DNA of 64,000 nt from positions 46,135,001 through 46,199,000 of the forward strand of contig CM075654.1 in NCBI GenBank assembly GCA_037953625.1, read 5' to 3'. Origin of the DNA: Crotalaria pallida (taxonomy: Eukaryota; Streptophyta; Magnoliopsida; Fabales; Fabaceae). The notes beneath the pieces are model-generated. The model had not been told where the DNA came from. It saw only the letters and a program-made list of their open reading frames with translations, and ran no database searches. Both the position numbers and the translations under genes were made by a program. Shown in pieces: positions 22,714-33,679 of this stretch; position 1 is the stretch's first letter; each line of letters begins with the position of its first letter.

Positions 22714-23415
22714 CTTTTTTTTATTATAAAAAGGTGTCCTAATGGAGCTCTCTCAATCATTCTAATGAAAATTTTGCATGCATTCTCATTAAAATTTAGG
22801 ATTTTCTCTTTCTTTCTGTGGGTGTAACGGCTCCAATTAAAAAAAACTGCAAAAAACTGCATTCAATTTTTCTATCTGATTCTCCCCGTTTTTTCTCTTC
22901 TCTCTCCATTCACTCTCTTATTCTTTTCCTTCCCCTGCCTCTTTTACCGTTTCTCTCTCTATAACAAACTCCTGGGCCACCTCTCCTTCTTCATTTCATC
23001 ATCATCAACAACGCTTCCTTCTCTCAAATCTTAGGTTTGTTCTTCTTCCTTTATTTTGATCCAGAAGAAAAACAAGGAAGAAGAACAAACTAGGGATTTG
23101 ATAGAAGGAAGCGTTGTTGTTGTTGATGATGAAATGAAGAAGAAGAGGTGACCCAGGAGTTTGTTACAGAGAGAGAGAGAAACGGTAAAAAAGATAGGGG
23201 AGGGAAAAGAATAAGAGAGTAAATAGAGAAAGAAGAGAAAAAAAAGGGAAGAATTAGATAGAGAAATTGAATGCAGTTTTTGCAGTTTTTTTAATTGAAA
23301 CAGTTACACCCACAAAAAGAAGTGCCACGAGGATGCCTTTGATGAAGAGAAAATCCTAACTTTTAATGAGGATGCAGGATTTGAATTAGGATGAATGAGA
23401 GAGCTCCATTAGGAC
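22714..23415. repeat. Long fold-back inverted repeat, about 340-bp arms
   Basis: The left arm (22714-23051) and right arm (23074-23415, finishing at 24483-24501 after the hAT insertion) are near-complementary around a loop of about 22 bp centred at 23062. Matching landmarks: TTATAAAAAGGTGTC outermost, GGAGCTCTCTCA, ACTGCATTCAATTT, CTCTCTTATTC, ACAAACTCCTGGG, TCATCATCAACAACGC and GTTTGTTCTTCTTCC innermost. Arms are CT-rich on the left and GA-rich on the right. It is either a fold-back transposon or a hairpin-RNA-type locus; no coding sequence. Confidence 0.85.
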
Positions 23416-24474
23416 TAGGGGTGTTCTCGGATTGGTTCGGTTCGATTTTGGAACAACAAATCATATGATCCAATAATAAAATATTCTCGCAGTTCGGTTC
23501 GGTTTGGTACATTATATTACCCAATCTAATTTGATCAAATCCAAAAAAAAAACCTTGCGGTTTCAGTTCGGTTCTGTTTCAATTTATCAATTTTTTCTAT
23601 AACCTATGTAAACAGCCACACAAAAATGAAATAGAACTTCAACAGTATCAAATTTAGGAATACAAACTTAGTTAGTAGAAGTTTGACAAATGAATGGTAT
23701 TTAAGAGCAAGTTCGAAAATTGGGATGTTTGTAACCTATTTTCTAGCCTACATTTGTTGGATAGGACCCATCAGATCCAAAGCTTGTTCTTGTTTTCACA
23801 AAAACTGGGGTGGAAACAAGGATCTCTACCATATACCAATGGAAGCAAGAAGCACACTAGTAGCATTGTTTTCTAGGTGATATAAAAACCAAGGCAAAAG
23901 AAACAAAGCAAATATGATCACTGCTTTTTTACGATGTAGACAACAATTGCAAACCAATCGATGGCAAATCATATTCACTACTATCTCCATCGTCGATTGC
24001 AAATCGATTGGTTTGGAGAGTGAAATCGGTGGAGAGAGAAATCAACGACCAGGTGTTACGTCGTGGCCTTCCGTTCTAAAGGGTGTTCATCACTTCGTCG
24101 TGTCGGTCGTTGGCATCGATGTGGGCGACGGTGGCTTGAGAGGGTGATGAGTAGTGAGTCAGATGAGGGAAGAGGGAAGATTGAGATGAGGCTCTGCGTT
24201 GTGGTCTTGTGGAAGACTCTGGAAACTAGAATGGGAGTCTGGAGTAATAACCCAGCAATAATACATAATATAAAACGCTGTGTTTTGTGTAGCTGTGTAG
24301 AAGGATCGGTCCGGTTTTCACGATAGAAACGAAAAACCGAACCGAACCGATCGATTTTTCAAAAACTAGTCCAGAAAAAATCCAATTAATGCGATTTTTT
24401 TTTTCGGTTTTCGGTTAATTTTTTTGGATTAGTTTGCGGTTTTAATTGGACTGGTTTGGATATGAACACCCCTA
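23416..24474. mobile_element. Non-autonomous hAT element
   Basis: 1059 bp with perfect 11-bp terminal inverted repeats TAGGGGTGTTC / GAACACCCCTA and an 8-bp target duplication ATTAGGAC / ATTAAGAC (one mismatch) at 23408-23415 and 24475-24482. Subterminal GGTTCGGTT-type repeats are near both ends. There is no transposase. It interrupts the right arm of the fold-back repeat, so it is younger than that repeat. Confidence 0.92.
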
Positions 24475-24501
24475 ATTAAGACACCTTTTTATAATAAAAA
24501 G

Positions 24502-25305
24502 AAAATTTTGAAGATGAGTTTGAGGGTATGCCCTTGATAACAATTGACAGTAATCATAGTTTCAGGGAAGCAGACATTGGCTTTTCAATTGAAACCTAAG
24601 GTAATGCTTTTTTATTCTTCTATTGCTTTGTTTCTCTTTTTTATGAAGTGAAGAAGTTTCTAATGTGTTTTGTTTCGCTTTTTTATGAAGTGAAGAAGTT
24701 TCTAATGCAACACTATAGTAGTCCCTCTTTTCTCTTTCCATAAATATATATATATATATATATATATGTTTGATATGTTGCTATTTTCCAAATAAATATG
24801 CAGATAGTGATGTTGAAGGTGTCCATGCTTTTTTATGGCTGTGCCAAAAAACAAAGTTGAGAAACATATCTCAAAGTTGGAAGGTGGGAACTGAGAACAT
24901 TGAATTTTTTTTTCAATTGAGGAATTCAATTGACATAAAAAATTGATAAAAAAATTAGTAAAAAATTGACATATTTTTAATTAATATTAAGAATATGCAC
25001 AACTTAAAATAAAGTCAGATAACAAATCCAACATTGTTCTACATTACTTTATTAACTTTCTTTGTGTTTGTGCCTGATTTTTTTATTTATTTCAAAATTT
25101 CATCCTTACCAAAATCTTAGATTTTTAAACAGTAAGATAAACCATGTACAATTGCCCAAATGTTCCTCATGGAGATAAGATAGATTATGTTAACCACTCC
25201 CTTAAACAAATTGAAGTGTCATGTGAAAAAGACAACATTACTACTCTATTGTTTATTCCCACAATGTGGTAATGGGTCTATTTTTTCTTGCTTTGTATAA
25301 TATAA
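24502..25305. other. Unassigned sequence with possible exon remnants
   Basis: Two open islands next to splice-like sites: about 24512-24598 (EDEFEGMPLITIDSNHSF) and from 24804, after TATGCAG (DSDVEGVHAFLWLCQKTK). I recognise neither. A tandem duplication of about 55 bp (TTTTTTATGAAGTGAAGAAG) lies near 24640-24705, and a TA microsatellite at about 24745-24768. Confidence 0.3.
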
Positions 25306-25565
25306 TCTATACTATTATATATAAAAAAAACCCTGTTTTATAACTGTTTTTAACTAAATAAACTAACAAAAAAGTGTACATAATTTAGTATTCCCAATTT
25401 TACCCTCAAAATGAACAGTTAAAAAAAAACCAACCCACTCAAACTCCTAAGATTTCTTTTTCCTTCACATGTAAAAGAACAAACAGAGAAAAATGTAACT
25501 CCACTCCGATGCAGTTATAATCATCAACTCATTTAGCCTACTTTCAATTACAATTGAACTGCTAG
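25306..25565 (+). mobile_element. Mini-Helitron
   Basis: 260 bp, starting A|TCTATACTATTATATA and ending with the hairpin TCAATT-AC-AATTGA, then ACTG and CTAG|T. All Helitron structural marks are present, there is no target duplication, and an inverted relative occurs at 3686-3899. No protein-coding capacity. Confidence 0.8.
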
Positions 25566-26004
25566 TGTTACAACATTGCACCCATCGTGTATATCACTTT
25601 ATATCCCTCTTTATGTTGAACCTAAAATCTAGCATTGGAATCTCCTCTCAGACATTCTTTTCCATTTGTCTTTCCTGCCAATCTCTCTTAATGCAGAAAA
25701 TAAGCATAGCATGCACACCTTACCCGAACAACACATCTCAACAAAATCAGCAAAGCTTCAATCTTTTCCTCAAAGGGTGTTTGGATATGAGAGATACAAC
25801 AATTTGGGAAGATAATGCAGAATTTAAAAAGGGAACTCTGTGTGGAAAAAGAAACTGTTGTAAATGAAAATTAACTTTTTGTTGTTGGATCTTAGTAGAT
25901 GCTATGTATGAATGAAAATTAAAGAAAATACATAGAAGTGTAAATCTGATTTACGATTTCAAAAGATATAGAACTTTCTGCTTGATTTGTTGTGATATTT
26001 GGTC
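25566..26004. other. Unassigned sequence
   Basis: An open plus-strand frame of 100 codons occurs here (25565-25867), but I find no family resemblance and no good start context. Nothing else is identified. Confidence 0.3.
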
Positions 26005-26009
26005 ATGTG

Positions 26010-28375
26010 TATTGGATACCAACAAGCGGCCTAACAATCTACTAGGGGGGGTGAATAATAGTTCGGAGCAATAATACCAATTTTTTGGATTAATTGAAAG
26101 TTGTTAATTTATGCTTGCTGGTTTTACGAAAATAGCCGAGTTATTGCCGAGAAGATGCTGATAATCGATTGTCTAGGCCGACAATAGATTATCCGAGCTG
26201 CTACACACAGAAACCGGTTTTAGCAGAGTGAACTTAGCGAGCACAAATCAACGAACAAAGTTTCGGTTTTAATTTTCTCACTAAATGCTTGGAAATATGC
26301 AAACACAAGAAAGAACAAATAATGCAGAAAGTAGTAAAGAAAGAGACACAGGAAATTTTATACTGGTTCACTCTCACCCACTTGAGAGCTATGTCCAGTC
26401 CCCCTTAAAACCTTTAAGGAACTTTTACTCAAATCAATTTAAATGGTTACACAAGGATTTACAAGAGAACCTCTCTAAACCTATCTCTTCAAGAGTGTAC
26501 CAAACCCTTGAACTTTACCCCAAATAAATTGATGGCTGAAGAACCTCTTCAGCACTTTACAACACCGAAGTTTCTTGAAACCTTCAAGAACAACTTCGTT
26601 TCAACAGGTTACAGAGATGAAAGAAAAAGTATGGCTCTAACTCGAAAACCCAACAGAATATGATTTTGAAAGTTTGAGTGTCTAGTGAGTAATCGATTAA
26701 GGAAGGGATTTCACAGAGAAGATTGAAACTTAGGTTTCGAATGTGAAAGATTTGTTTCTCTGTGTTATGAAAATGTTGGTGTTGCTGTGTCTTGTTCTCT
26801 CTTCGTATTGTTCTTTTTTATTTCTGGAGAAGGAAAGTTGGAGCTTTTATACTGAACCCAGCACCCAACAAGAGGAAAGATATTTTGTGACACAACTGTC
26901 CTTGCAACGGATATTCCAGATATTATCCATTTTGAAATAACGTTCTTATCCTCGTGTGTCCTTTCCAAAGAATTATTCTAGAAGCTTCCAATTCACAGCA
27001 ACGTACAGTGACACCTATTGTCCTTTCCAAATTTGATCCCTTTTTCAAATTTGAAATTCATGTCTGGCGGCGTTGTGACAACTGAAGGTTGAAGCCGATG
27101 AACAGTATCTGATCTTGTCATCTGTTCGAGTTAGGGAACTTGATTTCTTATGCAACAGAGAGCTAAGACAGAACTGAGCTTGAACCGGGCTGAAGAATGA
27201 ACTGATCTTGATGATGCTTGCACTGTTGTTGACCAAGTGTGAACCGAGCTTGACCTTGACCTTTAACTTCTGAGCTGTGGTCGAGCTTTGCACTCTGACT
27301 TGAGTTTAACTCTGAACTTGGACCGAGCATGTGCATTTTGGCTTGAGTGACCTTGAAGTCTGAGCTTTGACCGAGCTTTGTATTTTATCTTGAGTTTGAC
27401 TCTGAGCCGAGCTCTGGCCGAGCTTTACACACTAGCTAGAATACGAAGTTGAGATCCGAGCTCTATCCGAGCTTTATACTTGATCTTGAGTTGACCCTTG
27501 AAATTCGAGCTTTGGCCGAGCAATGCAAACTAGTTTGAATATGAAGTTGAGATTTGAGCAAAGGCTGAACTGAACTGATGTGATGCCGAGCTTGTCAACT
27601 GGTTCGAGCTTGACATCTTTCTGAACTGAATTGATCTGATGTGATGCCGAGCTTAACGAAAGTCCGAGCTTGACAACTTGGTGACTTGAGTGATTAAACT
27701 TCTTGATGAACTGGGTTGCCGAGCTTGACATAAGTTCGAGCTTGACAATGTCACCGAGCTTGGGTAACTTAAGCTGAGCTTGATGACTTTGCACTTGGCA
27801 TCTGTTCTTGGCATCTGTTCTAGCTTTAAGCCGAGCTTAATGATTGTTTGCATTTGGCACCCTTGAGCCGAGCTCGATGATATATAGTCCGAGCTTCTTC
27901 TCGGCTGACTGAGTCAACTACATTGGCTAAGCATCTTCGAGCTTCTGACTTGCTGCTGGTTCAACTACATTTCTTCAGAGCAACTGTTGAGCATCTTCCA
28001 AACATCTTCTGAGCATCTTCCGAACTGAGCTGAGCTTTTGTTTGACCTTGATAACTTGGCTTGTGCTACATGTTCGACTTGAGCAAATTCCGAATGTCTT
28101 CTGAACTTGCACCTGAGCAACTGCCGAGCTTTTTCTTGAACATCAGACTCGATACTTATGCCCGAGCATATTCCAAGCTTGAACCTGAACTGCTGACTTG
28201 CTACAAGTAGCCGAGCATTTGCCGAGCTGAGCATCAAAGACCGAAATCAACACACGGAACTGGTTCACCAAAGACCGAGACCCGATATTCTTCATACGCT
28301 AATTCATTTGACTTCATCAAAGCCTTGGCCGAGAACCGAGCTATTTGACTTCATCAAAATCTCTTTGATTCAACA
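26010..28375 (-). mobile_element. Solo Sirevirus-type LTR
   Basis: 2366 bp with perfect target duplications ATGTG at 26005-26009 and 28376-28380. On the minus strand it starts TGTTGAATCAAAGAG and ends with GATTGTTAGGCCGCTTG TTGG..., matching both ends of the Sirevirus LTR at 32198-33613. The second half (about 27240-28340) contains more than 20 CCGAGC motifs, mostly CCGAGCTT. A palindrome-like ATAATCGATTGT pair lies near 26160. Apparent open frames on either strand are by-products of the motif array. Confidence 0.9.
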
Positions 28376-28499
28376 ATGTGAATTTCTATTATGGGGTAAT
28401 ATTTATGTGATTAGTAATTTTTGAATTTTAGTTATGTGAATTTTCTACGATTAAAATAAGTTCAATCTATTAAGCTATTATATATTTGTCTCCCTACAG

Positions 28500-28622
28500 G
28501 TTGTTAACATAATTCATAAATTATGGAAGAAAATTGGTCTTGAACCAAGTCATATGGTGGAGGTTTACTTCAAATCATTGGATGTAGATAAGTCATTCTC
28601 TCAAAGAGTTTTGCATTCTCAG
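28500..28622 (+). pseudogene. Exon-like island of unknown gene, 41 codons
   Basis: Fully open for 41 codons, bounded by a CCCTACAG acceptor and a GTATAT donor, phase 0. It contains IHKLWKKIGLEPSHMVEVYF and ends RVLHSQ. The composition is protein-like and unlike its surroundings. I do not recognise the family. Confidence 0.35.
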
Positions 28623-29607
28623 GTATATCTAAGAGTTAGTTATTGGCTTTGACTTACTATGTGAAAAGACATTATCACTCTCTAAATAAGGCTCTCTGTC
28701 ATTAGGATTGTTCCTTTTAGATTATCTAAGTTGCATAAAACCAATTTAAAGAGAATAAGGCAGTCCATCCACATTGATTGTTCCTTTTAGGCTATCAAAG
28801 TTGTGTGATAAATATTTAATTGATTTTTCTAAATCGCTTTATTATCACTTTATTAGGCTATCAAGATTGGTTAAAACCAATTTAGAGATTGGGATTCAAG
28901 GCCAGGATGTTGTCTTGATAGATTTTACTTTCAACAGGTTGATATATAGTCAGTCCTCTATTTACTTTGTTGTTCCTATTGCAGCCCTATGTTTACTTCA
29001 CGGATTGAGTAGAACTTTCTTTGATCTTTAATGTTTGAAGATGCTGAGTTTAATTATCTTTGATGCAATATTAATGTAATTAGATACCAACTGTCTTATC
29101 ATGTGAACCATATAATGTCTTTAAATTATGGTTGAACTATGGTTTACATTATGGTTGAAGCATATGATTCACGTACAATGCAATAACTATTTAGATTATT
29201 ATTAAGAGTTTCTTTATGGTTCACAATGTAGTTCCTTATGGTTTCTATATTTTAAAAAACCAAGTTGATTTATTCTGCATTATCTGCAATTACCTGCATT
29301 ATAGGAGTTTCTTATCTTTACAGTATATGCAACCATAACTGCATCGTGTTAAATTATCTGCATTATCTTATGAAACAATTTTTTATACATTGGGATTGTG
29401 GAAGAATCAATAATGGAGTTTATTGATAAAATAAAAATTAGAGCATGGTTGTGGATTAAAAGTAAAAATAATAGGATTACTATGTCTATTTTTGAATGAT
29501 TCTCAAACCCATTTCTTTGCTTGCTGTCATACTGCTGATACAGTTGTGGGTGTACTGTGCTGCTGGGTTTTTTTTTTTCTGTTTCTGGTATTGTCTGTTT
29601 TGCTAAG

Positions 29608-29704
29608 GCTTGAGGCGGAGGTATCTAGGTATGAACCTGCAGCGCCAGAACATGAGGAGGTTGATCTGCACATGCCTTATACAAGTGATGGTTCTGTTTA
29701 TTAG
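29608..29704 (+). pseudogene. Possible C-terminal exon of an unknown gene
   Basis: After a T-rich tract and a TGCTAAG acceptor, the frame reads LEAEVSRYEPAAPEHEEVD and ends DGSVY before TAG. The acidic, codon-rich character stands out locally and looks like a genuine C-terminus. Not identified. It may belong with 28500-28622. Confidence 0.3.
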
Positions 29705-30371
29705 AGCTTGAGGGTGGTTGCGAAGAAAAAGGAAGATTTAATGCAAATGATTGTGTTGTTACTGGTATATGCTGCTATTGATTTGTGCAGATCTACATCC
29801 ATATGTTCTAATACATCAGTGGCAAAATCCATATTTTTTTTGGGGGCGTGAAATGTCTGTTACTGGATTTTGGCTGTTGTAACAACATTTTATACCCGTA
29901 ATAAGGGGTTTTGTTTTTGAACTAGGTTAGGTGTTATGTAATAATGTTTTTTTTTTCTATTTTTCTTGCGTAAGTGTTGGTGTAAACACATGTACGTGTA
30001 TGTACTATGTACTTTAATCTCTGAATTATGTCTTATGCCTCTGTGATCTTAGAATGAATTTTTTCCTTATCCACTTAAAAAAAATTTATACAATGAAATT
30101 ATCCTGTACTGTGCATTCTTCATTCCATATCATTTTTAAGCCTTAAGTTGATTGATTCTGTTACTCACCTTCTTTAAGTTGTACTTTTTTATGAAGAAAA
30201 TGTCATGGTTTATGCTTAGAATTGCTTTTAGAATAGAGATGGATACTCGCTTCACACAAACAAACCAATAAGAACTTAGATATTACAAGATCTCTTGCAA
30301 GAGTCTCCAATAGCGAGTAAGCTATGCCACATGTCTTAACACATTCATAAACTGAATACAAAGCCCTTACA

Positions 30372-31353
30372 TCTTACTACTATAATAGTGACCTTTTTAT
30401 AAGGAATGTATGTTTATAAGGAAGCAAATCAAAGATTGATACTCAAGTTAAGGAAAGCCCCCTTAATTGGATTGGGACTATTTTTTTTCCTTTTTACAAT
30501 AATAATCCATAAACTCAACTATATGTAACATGATATTCATAACTATCGATTTTGCAATATATCATTTTAATATAAACAATTCTTTATGATAAAAACACGA
30601 TAATGGCAATGCCTGTCGAGATTCTAGTATAATTAATAATAACTGCATCTATCTATCTTGAACAAGGAAGAGTTCATACAAGGTGTATCTAGATTCCAAA
30701 ATGGTAGTTGTTATGGGAGACATTCTTCCCTTTGAAGGTGTATCAAAGACTAAAGTAATCAAATTTTCCAATTTGCGTATTGAATGTTATTGTATGTAGG
30801 TTGAGGATCAATAAGTCAAAATGGTTAGGGTGATATATTAAAAGATTAATTGAATAATAAAGTGGCTTTCGAAATCTTATTCTAAATTATTCTAATAAAA
30901 AATTTGTAAAGAATTATGCAAAATTCATAAAAAAACAAAGAGGAACGGAAAAATAATCAATATATAATCTTATATCTAGTTATAATTTTTCGTGTTGGAT
31001 TGTGTTTTAGAAATCATATTTTGTACAATAAGTATCTTATATTTACACAAATTTTAACGAACTACCTCATTTAAATATCAATAAATTATTTTAGGTCTAC
31101 TAATAAATTCGTATTTATTCAATTCTAAAAATATTTTACTCAATCTTTTGTAATTAACTATTAACTAAGTACCAGTAACTGTTAACACACCCCTCTGGGA
31201 GAGGCATAGGAACACGACCTTATACAGGATTAGTCTCAAGGGTTCTTTGGTATTAAAAGGTGTTCTTGGGACACCTATGGTATAGGCTAAAGAGTACAGA
31301 CAAAAAAAAAACCTATTAACTAAGTACCAATAAATGCACGGGCTTAAAACTAG
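30372..31353 (+). mobile_element. Candidate Helitron with internal retroposed insert
   Basis: Starts A|TCTTACTACTATAATAG and ends GCACGGGCTTAAAACTAG|T, a 3' end style common to plant Helitrons. The 3' hairpin is weak. It contains the SINE-like insert at 31175-31312. There are no Rep/helicase sequences. Confidence 0.4.
31175..31312 (+). mobile_element. SINE-like retroposed insert
   Basis: 138 bp flanked by an exact 17-bp duplication CTATTAACTAAGTACCA (31158-31174 and 31313-31329), with a poly-A tract just before the second copy. These mark LINE-type retroposition. Convincing box A and box B motifs are not visible, so it may be a 5'-truncated SINE or a retroposed transcript. Confidence 0.65.
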
Positions 31354-31459
31354 TGGTTATATATGTAATCAACTCAGCAGGGCTGGCAGTATAGGGAGGG
31401 CAAGTGGGGTGCAGGCCTAGAGCCTAGAGAATTAGTGGCCCCAAAATATTTTTTAGTAC

Positions 31460-31463
31460 ATAT

Positions 31464-31498
<35 letters not shown>

Positions 31499-31533
31499 CA
31501 TATACACACACACACACATATATATATATATAA
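31460..31533. repeat. Compound (CA)n(TA)n microsatellite
   Basis: Two rounds of CA repeats, each followed by TA repeats. The minus-strand YIYIYVCVCV-type frame across it is an artefact. Confidence 0.95.
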
Positions 31534-31895
31534 AATATAAATATTTTTAAATTAGAAATTAACATAAATTAACTTTTCAATTGTGGTATTGTACCTTAAA
31601 TACTTTATTTTTTGTTGTGATTATGCGGTTATTTATCTCTGTTGTTTGTTTTTGACAGGTTCCTTATACGTTGTATTATGTCATTTGTAATTAGTACCCC
31701 CATCTCCCAATGCTGAATCCTCTAGGTGTTATTGATCAATTTCTAGTTTAATTGTTCCATTTTCTAAGACGGTGCTTAGAAAATATTTGTCTGGATGTGA
31801 AAAAGGAAAATTAAGAAAACTAGCAGACAAACTTGTAAATCACATTAGGATCGCTCACTACATAACTAACGTTTTTTTTCTTATTTATTACTAAT

Positions 31896-32080
31896 TAAAA
31901 AAGAATGAGGCTTGTGACAAAACGAAACCAAAGTTCAAGGATTAGAGACATATTTAAGCCATTTAAAAAAAAGAAGACACAAAGTATATTGAAAATATCA
32001 TAAATAACTTTTAAGTAAATTATAGCCATATCGAAACAAAAAAACAAATATATATGATACAACTATGAATAAACAATCTC
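31896..32080. repeat. About 3-kb repeated block, copy 2, left part
   Basis: Matches copy 1 from about 7411 to 7590 (CAAAGTTCAAGGA, ACATATTTAAGCCATT, AAAATATCATAAATAACTT, ATACAACTATGAATAAA). It is cut at ATCTC (32076-32080), the target duplication of the nested solo LTR, and continues at 60144. Confidence 0.85.
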
Positions 32081-32197
32081 TGTAACATCCACAATTTAAA
32101 TTTCAAGTATAATTAACATGTTAATCAACTTAGGGTGAAGAGAATGATAAAAATAAGCTAATTTAGTGCATTAGAAGAGTAGTTGTGAAGTTGGAAA

Positions 32198-33613
32198 TGT
32201 AAAATCAAAAAAGTTTCGATGAAGACAAATGAATCAGCTCGTTGTGTGGATGAAGTTGAGCTCGGTCCTCGGCCATTGATGAAGACGAATAAATCAGCTC
32301 GCTGTGTTGATGAAGTCGAGATCGACCCTCATCAATCGAGCTCGGTTGTGTAGATGAAGTCAATTACTTTGACGAGCTCGGTTCTCGACACCTAGCTTGG
32401 ATCTCGGCAATCGATGGAGACAAATGAATCAACTCATTGATCAAATGCAGTCAATTAGTTTGATGTGCTCGGTGCTCGGTGTGCTATCTGGTCGGATTGA
32501 TCGATGCTCAGAATCTCAGTTCTATCTGGTCGGATCGATCGATGCTCATAATCTCAGTGCTATCTGGTCGGCAGAAGATCGGATTGATCCGTGCTCATAA
32601 TCTTAGTGCAAAATGATCGGCGTAAGATCAGCTTAGTCAGACTTTGATCAGATCCTCTATACAAGTCCTCTAGCTCGGCAAGGCGTTTTGACAGATGAAG
32701 AGTTCACTAACGGTTGTTCAGCTTTGTCAACAAACAACAGTTAAGACGAGATTGATTGAAATCAAATCTGATTCAAAAGTGATTGTTTGAAAGGAAATTA
32801 CTCCCAGAATCTTTCCTAATTCGGTGACTCCGTTTCCTCCCTGATCTTTGGGGATTTTGGAGATTATAAAGGGAGTGTAAGCAGTAGATAGGAGAACACA
32901 CAGACACACACACGAAATCAAATTGTTAATCATCTTTGTCAATTCTTTTCCCAACCGAATACTCAATTGGTTTTCACACTTTCTTATTAATATTCAATTG
33001 AGTTTTTGGTCGAAACCATATTCACGTTTCTTACTGTTCATTGAAGAGAGGAGGAGCTAATGAAGGTTTCAAGGAGCTCCGTCTGTGGAAGTGCTGAAGA
33101 GGTTCTTCAGCCAGCAAAATCGAATGGGGTAGATTTCAAGAGTTTGGTACACTCTTGAAAGGTTTAGGAGTTAGCGAGTGAGGTTCACTGTAATTCCTTT
33201 GCAACTGATTGAATTGATTTTGAGTAAAAAGCTCCCTATGGTTTAGGAGGGGACTGGACGTAGCTCTCAAGGGTGAGAGTGAAGCAGTATAAAATTTTTG
33301 TGCCTCTTCTATTTTCTGCTTTCTGCATTGTCCGAGTATTTTAGTCATCTTTGTTGAACCTTAAACTATTTAAATCGTGCTAGTTGTGAAACCGCTGTAA
33401 ATATGGTGTTTGTGTGTTGCAACTCAGATAATCGATTATCAGTATAGATAACCGATTATCTCGTACTGCTCGGCACAAAACCCGCTCTTTTATATATAAT
33501 CAGCAAGCATCATTTTAACTATTTCAATTATATTCAAAAAGTTAATACTATTGCTTCCAACTACTATTCACCCTCCTCTAGTAGATTGTTAGGCCGCTTG
33601 TTGGTTTCCAACA
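32198..33613 (+). repeat. Sirevirus 5' LTR
   Basis: 1416 bp, TGTAAAATC...TTTCCAACA. It contains repeated CTCGG/GAGCTCGG motifs (32250-32660) and GATAATCGATTATC with GATAACCGATTATC (33427-33462), palindromes likely near promoter sequence. It differs from the 3' LTR by roughly 6% in sampled stretches. Confidence 0.9.
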
Positions 33614-33615
33614 AG

Positions 33616-33629
33616 TGGTATCAGAGCTC
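33616..33629 (+). other. Primer-binding site, initiator Met tRNA type
   Basis: TGGTATCAGAGCTC lies two bases after the 5' LTR end. This is complementary to the 3' end of plant initiator methionine tRNA and primes minus-strand DNA synthesis. Confidence 0.95.
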
Positions 33630-33679
33630 GGTCGAAAGATCGAGTGTAAAAACTTTTTCGAAAAGATGCTAAGGAAACC

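Larger units (their letters stand above)
28381..30371. other. Sparse sequence with exon-like islands
   Basis: Mostly AT-rich with no assigned gene. Two exon-like islands are listed separately (28500-28622 and 29608-29704). They could belong to a host gene broken up by the insertions around 22700-28400. Confidence 0.3.

Noticed and set aside
25565..25867. 100-codon open frame beside the mini-Helitron
   Set aside because: No recognisable domain, and the start lies at the Helitron edge. Left as unassigned sequence.
27474..28237. Minus-strand frames across the CCGAGC-rich region
   Set aside because: Motif-array artefacts within a solo LTR bounded by exact target duplications.
31374..31565. YIYIYVCVCV frame as a membrane peptide
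   Set aside because: Translation of a CA/TA microsatellite.
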